Assembly (NCBI GenBank): GCA_001805005.1
Contig: MHDO01000132.1
Coordinates: forward strand, 1-12,515
DNA from: Nitrospinae bacterium RIFCSPLOWO2_12_39_16
Lineage (GTDB): Bacteria; Nitrospinota; Nitrospinia; UBA9942
Reading direction: 5' to 3'
Length of the DNA stretch: 12,515 nt
The notes beneath the pieces were generated by a model. It searched no databases, was not told where the DNA came from, and saw only the letters and a list, made by a program, of their open reading frames with translations. The position numbers were made by a program, and so were the translations under genes. Of this stretch, positions 7,539-12,515 are shown in pieces. Within the stretch, counting starts at the first letter, position 1. Each line of letters opens with the position of its first letter.

Positions 7539-7785
7539 AATCATTATGACCGGGGGTATCAATCAGGTTTAAAATGTATTCGCTGCCATCGGAAGCTTTA
7601 TACTTGAGCCGTGCAGTCTGTGCTTTTATAGTAATACCCCTCTCCCTCTCAATATCCATCTGGTCAAGCACCTGCTCCTTCATCTCCCTTGAGGAGAGGC
7701 CGCCGGTAAATTCAATAAGCCTGTCAGCAAGTGTGGGCTTACCGTGGTCTATATGCGCAATGATTGAAAAGTTTCTTATGTTCAT
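7537..7785 (-). pseudogene. lepA: Truncated duplicate of the lepA 5' end (about codons 1-80)
   Basis: From ATG 7785-7783 the minus strand reads as LepA through MNIRNFSIIAHIDHGK, LDQMDIERERGITIKAQTA and LNLIDTPGH, keeping the G2 (ERERGITI) and G3 (DTPGH) motifs. Homology then stops; the frame runs on for about ten residues that are only the antisense of the HK3 3' end. About 500 residues of LepA are missing. Position 17 of the P-loop is Pro (GKP) where Ser/Thr binds Mg-GTP, so even the fragment should not work as a GTPase. The reading frame is otherwise undisturbed, which suggests fairly recent truncation. Its start region and upstream DNA match those of the left-hand lepA, so it may still be transcribed, and such a transcript would run antisense into HK3. 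Confidence 0.92.
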
Positions 7786-7893
7786 AAAACCATAATATCA
7801 TAAAACTTGCAGAGAATAGAAATTTTGCTAATTCCAACTGATTACAACTCTCCCTCAACTCATGTATATTCTGTTCAAAGATTTGCTTGACAG
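7675..7893. repeat. Right copy of the long direct repeat (lepA 5' end plus upstream region)
   Basis: Direct counterpart of 1-221. Among the 37 shared lepA codons nine differ, seven of them synonymously. The noncoding part keeps long identical blocks, for example around 7787-7830 and 7845-7875. Similarity ends just after TTGACAG at 7887-7893. To the left this copy carries further lepA sequence, to about 7540, whose partner lies outside the window. Confidence 0.93.
7792..7797 (-). promoter_or_regulatory. Conserved -10-like element upstream of the lepA remnant
   Basis: The minus strand again reads TG-A-TATTAT, with six bases before the ATG, matching the left copy. The flanking CATAAAAC octamers (7783-7790 and 7799-7806) are also kept. 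If active, it would drive a short lepA-remnant transcript antisense to the end of HK3. Confidence 0.35.
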
Positions 7894-7915
7894 AAAATAG
7901 AATGTCAATTAATAT
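7887..7915 (+). promoter_or_regulatory. Sigma70-type promoter for the 119-aa gene, probably leaderless
   Basis: A perfect TTGACA (7887-7892) is followed after 17 bases by TAATAT (7910-7915). The ATG at 7922 begins only six bases after the -10, so the transcript would start at or next to the start codon. No Shine-Dalgarno is present. This matches the -10 to ATG spacing seen for lepA. Confidence 0.6.
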
Positions 7916-7921
7916 GAAAAC

Positions 7922-8281
7922 ATGGAATTTCAAAATACTCCAGAAGAAGATATTGAGAGACTCTCAAAGGCAATTGTTGATGCCATAGTCAGCTCCAAAG
8001 AAGTGAAGAGCATATTATCCCGCCTGATTGAAAAGGATGTAATGGTTGACAAGGGTTTTATGATGCTGATGATAAAAATACAGGCACTCTCAGAGCTTGC
8101 CGACCTGGCAGGAAAAGATAATGGGGCAAAGAGACCATCAAGAAAGAAAAGTCCAAGGCAGTATATTGATGGAAGGGAACTCACCCCCAGCGAAATAGCA
8201 TTCCTTGATTACTGCACAAAAAATTTTGACGAGAAGGAATGGCTCAAAAAGATAGGCATTACTCTGGAAGATAATAAATAA
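7922..8281 (+). CDS. Unrecognised small, mostly helical protein (119 aa)
   Basis: I do not recognise this protein. It has no signal peptide or membrane helix and is probably cytosolic. Residues 7-63 look like two or three amphipathic helices (acidic start TPEEDIERL, then KEVKSILSRLIEKDVMVDKGFMMLMIK in overlapping helices). A basic linker occupies about 65-80 (GAKRPSRKKSPRQ). A C-terminal helix-rich segment (ELTPSEIAFLDYC, then EKEWLKKIGI) completes it, with a single Cys near 98. The basic linker could contact nucleic acid, but that is a guess. It is transcribed divergently from the lepA remnant by a strong-looking promoter, so in the ancestral order it may have been the divergent neighbour of lepA. 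It is likely a real gene given the promoter, the coding-like composition and the compact spacing. Confidence 0.72.
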   Translation: MEFQNTPEEDIERLSKAIVDAIVSSKEVKSILSRLIEKDVMVDKGFMMLMIKIQALSELADLAGKDNGAKRPSRKKSPRQYIDGRELTPSEIAFLDYCTKNFDEKEWLKKIGITLEDNK

Positions 8282-8309
8282 ACTGCTTACCACCCATTGT
8301 TAATATCCT

Positions 8310-8349
8310 CAACTAAAAGTTATCAATAAGTCAATAGTTGATAATGACT
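8310..8349. repeat. Intergenic degenerate heptamer patch with competing hairpins
   Basis: The 82-bp gap between the 119-aa gene and the methyltransferase gene holds overlapping inverted repeats. They are CAACTA (8310-8315) with TAGTTG (8335-8340), TTATCAA (8320-8326) with TTGATAA (8338-8344), and AGTCA (8329-8333) with TGACT (8345-8349). Read on the minus strand, it breaks into 7-base phrases such as ACTATTG and ACTTATT. There is no GC-rich stem or T-run, so it is not a convincing terminator. Confidence 0.4.
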
Positions 8350-8363
8350 AATAATTAAAAGCC

Positions 8364-9086
8364 ATGAAGATAAGGTTTATTATCTTATCATTACTGCTCG
8401 TTATTCTTTCTTTGCCTCCGCTTAATGCTGCCGAAGATAAGTTTGCCTCTGCAAGAAAAAAGATGGTTGAGGGGGACCTTAAAGGTCGGGATATAACAGA
8501 CCAAAATGTTCTTGAAATAATGGGAAGGGTTGAGAGGCATAGGTTTGTTGATAAACATCTTCAGAGTGTTGCCTACGCAGACCATCCCCTTCCAATAGAT
8601 GAGGGTCAGACCATCTCTCAGCCATATATTGTCGCATTGATGACACAGATATTAAAATTAAAATCAGGTGAAAAGGTTCTTGAAATAGGCACAGGCTCAG
8701 GCTATCAGGCAGCAGTCCTATCTGAAATCACAGATAGCGTCTATTCAATAGAAATCAGAAAAAATCTTGCCGAGAAGGCTGATGCACGGTTTAAAGAATT
8801 GGGATATGCGAATGTAAAGGTGAAGGCGGCTGACGGCTATTTTGGATGGGAGGAATACGCACCATTTGACGCCGTAATTGTAACCTGTGCGGCAAATCAT
8901 ATACCGCCGCCGCTTACAAAACAGCTTAAAGAAGGGGGCAGACTCATTATCCCGCTTGGAAGCACCACATACTACCAGACTCTAACACTTATAACAAAAA
9001 TCAAAGGGGAGCTTGATGTCCAGCATATCAGCGGTGTTACCTTTGTCCCAATGGTCGGAGAGGCTGAGAAGAGGAGAGAAAGATAG
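8364..9086 (+). CDS. pcm: Protein-L-isoaspartate O-methyltransferase with signal peptide
   Basis: This 240-aa protein belongs to the PIMT family, which uses S-adenosylmethionine to methylate isoaspartyl residues and so start their repair. The family signature GQTISQP is at 81-87, and SAM-binding motif I VLEIGTGSGYQA is at 105-116. YSIEI near 127-131 and RLIIPLGS near 193-200 also fit. Residues 1-22 (MKIRFIILSLLLVILSLPPL plus NA) form a clear export signal with likely cleavage in NAAED, making it longer than the roughly 210-220 aa typical of cytosolic PIMTs. If exported, it would act in the periplasm, where a SAM supply is not obvious. The start ATG has no good ribosome-binding site. The gene converges on comEC with an 8-bp gap. 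Confidence 0.93.
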   Translation: MKIRFIILSLLLVILSLPPLNAAEDKFASARKKMVEGDLKGRDITDQNVLEIMGRVERHRFVDKHLQSVAYADHPLPIDEGQTISQPYIVALMTQILKLKSGEKVLEIGTGSGYQAAVLSEITDSVYSIEIRKNLAEKADARFKELGYANVKVKAADGYFGWEEYAPFDAVIVTCAANHIPPPLTKQLKEGGRLIIPLGSTTYYQTLTLITKIKGELDVQHISGVTFVPMVGEAEKRRER

Positions 9087-9094
9087 TCTCTGTG

Positions 9095-11551
9095 TTAAAA
9101 ATCATATGTTTTTACAGTGTAACCTCTTCCATCTGATTCTATCTCTATCAACCCATCCCTATCTGTGCGGTATATTTTAGCCCCTGCATCTCTGTATCTT
9201 GCTAAAACTTTTTTATTGGGATGTCTGAAGGGGTTATTATATCCAACTGAGAAGACAGCAACTTCTGGATTTACTGCCTTTATAAATTCTTCTGTGCTTG
9301 AAGAACTACTGCCGTGATGGGGGGCTTTTAAAATTATAGACTTTAAATCAGCCCCTTGCCCTATCATAAATTCCTCCGCCTCCTTTTCTATATCACCTGT
9401 AAAGAGAACAGAAAAATTACCATAGGTTATTTTCATGACTATTGAAAAATTATTATCATGCCCCCTTTCTTTGAGATTTGAGATTTGAGATTTGAGATTT
9501 GAGATTTCCCTTGTGGGATGAAGTATCTCCACCTTAACCTTATCATCAATCTCTATTTTATCTCCAGAATGTAAAGCCATATATGGAATATTTTTCTCTC
9601 TGGCAATCTCACGCAATTTTACATGGATTAAATCAATTGATTCTTGTCCATTGTCAAAATAATTTCTGACAGGCATCTCATTTAATATAAATAAAAGCCC
9701 GCCAACATGGTCGCTATCAGGATGAGAGCCAATCACATAATCTATTTTTGTAACACCAATATCCCAGAGATAGGGGGCTACTATACTGCCGCCTGCATCA
9801 AAATCATCCATTAATCTTCCACCGTCTATCAACATATTCTTCCCGTTTGGGAATTGGATTAATGAACATTCAGCCTGTCCGACATCAATGAAGGTAACCT
9901 TAAGAGAATTGCTGATTGAAAATTGAAGATTGAAGATTCCATAAGTTAAGATTAAAAATAGAGAAATAGATACTATGCCTACTTTTATCCATTTATTTCT
10001 CTTAAAATTTAATATCCCCAACAGGAGAGGGTAAATTATGAATACAGTTAATAAAGAGGGGGTCTGAACCCTCATTGAGTAATAAGGAATATTTGTGAAG
10101 AATTTTGCAATCTTAACCAAAATAAATGTTAGAAAGAGAGGTATATTTATTAGAGGAGAGGCAATCTGTTCACTTATATTTGACAATAGTGAAAAAATGA
10201 GTGTAAGGGGGACTATAAGTGATGCCAAAGGGATTGCCAGAATATTCACAATAGGACCAATAATTGATATGAGATTAAAGTGGTATGCGATTATTGGCAG
10301 TGTCCCAAGTGTTGCCAATATAGATGAAAATGTATAATTATACAGCCATTGGTGTCTTAGGAAAAACATTTTAACTGGATTTTCTATGAGGGGGTTATCA
10401 TCCTTTTTAATCTGAAACATTGTAAATCCATAAGCTATGAATAGAACTGCTATGAATGATAACTGGAAGCCTATATTAAAGAGGGAAGGTGGATGCCATA
10501 TCAGAATAATAAGTGCGGCAAGGGATAGGGTATTGTATATGTCTCTCTCTCTATACAGGACAATAGACAATAGATATACAATTGCCATTATTGCTGCCCT
10601 TACTGTTGAAGGACTTGCACCTACTAATATTGAATAATATAAAACAGGAAATATGGTGAAAAATGCTGCAAATCTCTGAACTGCACCAATTAAAAAGAGT
10701 CTGTGGTAGAAGCGTAAAAACAGGAATGAGAAAAATTTTTTGAAGATTAAAAAGGCGGCAAAGGCTACAAACCCCACATGCAAGCCTGACACTGCCAAGA
10801 GGTGGGCGATACCTGTAGAGCTGAATATATTCCTCATCTCTTTTGAGATTGCACTCCTCTCACCAAAGACCATTGTTTTTAATATTGACGATTCTTCGGG
10901 AGGGGCGTTTTTCTCTATGAAAAGTGACAGCCTTTCTTTTGATTTATATATATATGAAAGTATGCCCCCTTTGTATTTATTCAATATTTCTATCTGACTG
11001 CCTTTACTTAGGCTTCCAATCACATAAATACCATAGTCCTCCATATATCTCTTGTAATCAAATCCACCGGGGTTTTTGAAATTTCGCGGCATATATAGCC
11101 TTACATCTTTTATCCTGACCCTGTCTTTATAGTTGGCAGTAGTAGTATCTCTGTATAATGTTATCTTTACTTTTCCATTAGTATCTCTGCCAGACAGTTT
11201 TTCCACATCTAAATATAGCCTTGTCTTATTCTCCAGAACCTCAGGCGGTTTATAAATGATGCCCTCAATGGACACCTTTTCATTATTAATAAGGTTAGAA
11301 ATGTGATTATCAGGCAGAGTAATAGACTGATAGTTTATAGCTATAGCACCACATAGAATAAAAGCAGGCAGTAAGTAGTATGCAGTAGGCAGTCTGCTGC
11401 ATATTTTACTGTTTACTATACGGAAGGCGAGGCTGATTATCAGTATAAAGGTTATAAATACAGTCAGGTGAATGAGATGGAGTGGGAGGTATCTTCCGTA
11501 TATGATGCCTGCGATATAAAACAGAAGGATTGAGATGATTGGTTTTTTCAT
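9095..11551 (-). CDS. comEC: ComEC/Rec2 DNA-uptake channel
   Basis: This 818-aa multi-pass inner-membrane protein is the DNA-translocation channel of natural competence. The N-terminus has hydrophobic helices and a DUF4131-like beta domain to about residue 170. The Competence domain follows, with GERSAISKEMRNIFSSTGIAHLLAVSGLHVG and many transmembrane helices to about residue 530. A C-terminal metallo-beta-lactamase-like domain begins at FIDVGQAECSLIQFPNG, with the metal motif H610-P-D-S-D-H615 and APHHGS further on. The length suits full ComEC. Its ATG overlaps the upstream antiporter stop as ATGA, so translation is probably coupled. Three separate heptamer-repeat patches lie in frame within it. 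Other com genes are not in the window, so competence itself is unproven. Confidence 0.95.
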   Translation of the reverse strand: MKKPIISILLFYIAGIIYGRYLPLHLIHLTVFITFILIISLAFRIVNSKICSRLPTAYYLLPAFILCGAIAINYQSITLPDNHISNLINNEKVSIEGIIYKPPEVLENKTRLYLDVEKLSGRDTNGKVKITLYRDTTTANYKDRVRIKDVRLYMPRNFKNPGGFDYKRYMEDYGIYVIGSLSKGSQIEILNKYKGGILSYIYKSKERLSLFIEKNAPPEESSILKTMVFGERSAISKEMRNIFSSTGIAHLLAVSGLHVGFVAFAAFLIFKKFFSFLFLRFYHRLFLIGAVQRFAAFFTIFPVLYYSILVGASPSTVRAAIMAIVYLLSIVLYRERDIYNTLSLAALIILIWHPPSLFNIGFQLSFIAVLFIAYGFTMFQIKKDDNPLIENPVKMFFLRHQWLYNYTFSSILATLGTLPIIAYHFNLISIIGPIVNILAIPLASLIVPLTLIFSLLSNISEQIASPLINIPLFLTFILVKIAKFFTNIPYYSMRVQTPSLLTVFIIYPLLLGILNFKRNKWIKVGIVSISLFLILTYGIFNLQFSISNSLKVTFIDVGQAECSLIQFPNGKNMLIDGGRLMDDFDAGGSIVAPYLWDIGVTKIDYVIGSHPDSDHVGGLLFILNEMPVRNYFDNGQESIDLIHVKLREIAREKNIPYMALHSGDKIEIDDKVKVEILHPTREISNLKSQISNLKERGHDNNFSIVMKITYGNFSVLFTGDIEKEAEEFMIGQGADLKSIILKAPHHGSSSSSTEEFIKAVNPEVAVFSVGYNNPFRHPNKKVLARYRDAGAKIYRTDRDGLIEIESDGRGYTVKTYDF
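9473..9507 (+). repeat. Five perfect GAGATTT heptamers inside comEC
   Basis: Five tandem, perfect 7-bp copies run without interruption. On the minus strand they encode part of the Ile-Ser-Asn-Leu-Lys-Ser-Gln repeat near residues 682-694, within the C-terminal metallo-beta-lactamase domain. Because seven is not a multiple of three, gain or loss of a single unit would shift the reading frame. Confidence 0.93.
9914..9934 (+). repeat. Three near-perfect GATTGAA heptamers inside comEC
   Basis: The units are GATTGAA, AATTGAA and GATTGAA, followed by a decayed GATTCCA. They encode the Phe-Asn-Leu-Gln-Phe-Ser-Ile-Ser-Asn stretch that leads into the metallo-beta-lactamase domain, a linker position where extra sequence is tolerated. 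Confidence 0.7.
11368..11402 (+). repeat. Degenerate GCAGTAx heptamers inside comEC
   Basis: Five 7-bp units read GCAGTAA, GTAGTAT, GCAGTAG, GCAGTCT and GCTGCAT. On the minus strand they encode Ser-Arg-Leu-Pro-Thr-Ala-Tyr-Tyr-Leu-Leu-Pro-Ala, between N-terminal hydrophobic helices. The unit sequence differs from the two other patches in the gene, but the period is the same. Confidence 0.65.
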
Positions 11552-12515
11552 CCGCCAAGATAATTTAGTGCCTTGTCCAATTGTGCATGACTACCCAGCA
11601 AGATTAAAAGGTCTCCTGTCTCTATCTTTAAATCAGGGTCGGGATTTACCTTAACCTCATCTTTTCTGACAATTGAAATAATAACTGCCCCTGTATTATG
11701 CCGTAAATCAAGCTCTTTTAAACTCTTCTTATTTGCCGTAGAATCCTTAACAACAAGATAGCTTTCTATTGTGCTCATTAAAAGATATTTATAGAGGTCT
11801 TTTAATTTCTCTTGTGATAAGGATAGTCCTCGGAGCATGCCATACCCATCCATCCTAATCATGTTTACATATTGATTAATGATATTTCCCGGGATACGAT
11901 ACTCCTTTAATACCCGTGAAAATATCTCTACAGAAGTTTCAAAGTCCATTGGTATAACCTGATTTGCCCCAAGGCTGTTTAATTCTTCTACCTCTGATGC
12001 ATACAGTGTTCGGGCAATAATGTGGATATGAGGATTCATCTGGCGGGCTATATGGATACTCCTGCGGACTGAAAGGAGGTCGGATATAGCAAAGACGATA
12101 ATCTTTGCCCTTTCAATTCCTGCCTTATGGAGAATCTCTTTACTTGTTATATCACCATACAAAATTGGAATTCCTGCCGACTTACCCCCTTCTATCCTCT
12201 CTGCATTCATTTCAATAACAATAAAATGAATTCGTGTCTCCTTTAAAACCTGAGCAAGATTTTTTCCGTTTAATCCATAGCCGGCAATGATGACATGGTC
12301 ATTTAATTTTTCTCCTCCACCCTCCTCCCATTTTTTCTCAGGGGTTGAGAAAAATGACTGTAGTTTAAGAGATAGCCCATAGGATATCTGGATTAAAAAT
12401 GGTGTTGCCATCATTGTAAGGATTGCAGTGATAAGAAATGTCTGAAAATCATCATTCCCGATTAATTGCAGCGTCAGCCCCTCTCCTGCCAGCAAAAAAG
12501 AAAACTCACCAATCT
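11548..12515 (-). CDS. Kef/CPA2-type cation:proton antiporter, C-terminal part (partial at right edge)
   Basis: The frame is open to the window edge, so the start lies outside; about 321 C-terminal residues are visible. They begin with IGEFSFLLAGEGL, the conserved last-helix region of CPA2 antiporters (KefB-like), and a further hydrophobic helix (FLITAILTMMATPFLI). An RCK/TrkA-N domain follows, with the NAD-binding GYGLNGKNLAQ and a downstream acidic residue in VIEMNAE. A TrkA-C domain ends the protein (DLRHNTGAVIISIVR...LKIETGDLLILLGS). The family moves K+ or Na+ against protons in the inner membrane, gated by nucleotide. Its stop codon overlaps the comEC ATG (ATGA), so the two are co-transcribed, although no functional link is obvious. 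Confidence 0.93.
   Translation of the reverse strand, partial: IGEFSFLLAGEGLTLQLIGNDDFQTFLITAILTMMATPFLIQISYGLSLKLQSFFSTPEKKWEEGGGEKLNDHVIIAGYGLNGKNLAQVLKETRIHFIVIEMNAERIEGGKSAGIPILYGDITSKEILHKAGIERAKIIVFAISDLLSVRRSIHIARQMNPHIHIIARTLYASEVEELNSLGANQVIPMDFETSVEIFSRVLKEYRIPGNIINQYVNMIRMDGYGMLRGLSLSQEKLKDLYKYLLMSTIESYLVVKDSTANKKSLKELDLRHNTGAVIISIVRKDEVKVNPDPDLKIETGDLLILLGSHAQLDKALNYLGG

Noticed and set aside
7574..7795. Plus-strand open frame of 73 codons over the lepA remnant
   Set aside because: It is the antisense of clear LepA coding sequence and resembles no protein; it stays open only because of the opposite frame.
1..7893. Transposon or integron carrying the operon
   Set aside because: No transposase, integrase, terminal inverted repeats or short target-site duplication is visible; the flanking repeats are lepA-derived coding and promoter sequence.
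8338..8354. Promoter just ahead of pcm (TAATAA at 8349-8354)
   Set aside because: No acceptable -35 lies at 16-18 bp; the only TTGATA is too close. The AT-rich match is expected by chance here.
9096..9114. Hairpin TAAAAA / TTTTTA between pcm and comEC as a bidirectional terminator
   Set aside because: The stem is only six A-T pairs, overlaps the comEC stop codon, and has no GC-rich part or following T-run.
9473..9507. CRISPR-like array
   Set aside because: Units are 7 bp with no spacers; this is a simple tandem repeat.
12493..12495. TTG as the start of the antiporter gene
   Set aside because: The same frame stays open to the window edge and encodes IGEFSF, part of the conserved antiporter core, so the gene is partial.

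Overview
The window is AT-rich, gene-dense bacterial DNA. A signal-peptide monoheme protein that ends in an outer-membrane-type C-terminal Phe indicates a Gram-negative cell with respiratory metabolism. The style resembles Nitrospirota or deltaproteobacterial-type environmental genomes: several HAMP/HisKA kinases with near-identical cores, a CxxCH protein with the FARK...C-x-x-CH...FP-x-LN-x-FG signature, and degenerate 7-bp repeats. No marker gene here fixes the phylum, so this is inference.

Layout. (1) 1-111: the 5' end of lepA (elongation factor 4) on the minus strand, running off the left edge. (2) 112-318: a divergent promoter region. (3) 319-7538: a tight plus-strand operon with gaps or overlaps of a few bases. 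It holds HK1 (Cache-HAMP-histidine kinase), a Cyc2-like fused monoheme cytochrome/porin, a periplasmic cupredoxin-like protein, HK2 (HAMP-kinase-receiver) and HK3 (receiver-PAS-kinase). (4) 7537-7785: a truncated second copy of the lepA 5' end on the minus strand, ending at the HK3 stop codon. It is followed by a second copy of the lepA upstream region. (5) 7922-8281: an unrecognised 119-aa protein. (6) 8364-9086: an exported protein-L-isoaspartate methyltransferase. (7) 9095-11551, minus: comEC/rec2. (8) 11548-12515, minus: the C-terminal part of a Kef/CPA2-type cation:proton antiporter with RCK domains, running off the right edge and overlapping comEC by 4 bp.

Main interpretation. The 7.2-kb operon is bracketed by two direct copies of the lepA 5' end plus its upstream region (1-221 and 7675-7893). 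One copy is presumably intact; the other is cut at about codon 80 and has a Ser-to-Pro change in its P-loop. This is the arrangement expected if DNA carrying the operon and a lepA fragment integrated by a single homologous crossover. Most codon differences between the copies are synonymous, so both were probably under selection when they diverged, which favours a donor from a relative over in-place duplication and decay.

The operon looks like a sensory/electron-transfer module. Two membrane sensor kinases and one soluble receiver-PAS-kinase could form a phosphorelay around a putative outer-membrane electron conduit and a cupredoxin-like partner. No DNA-binding output regulator is present. The cupredoxin has Asn where the first copper-binding His is expected. 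Other threads are probable leaderless transcripts for lepA and for the 119-aa gene, and several unrelated heptanucleotide repeat patches, including five perfect GAGATTT copies inside comEC that could cause phase variation.
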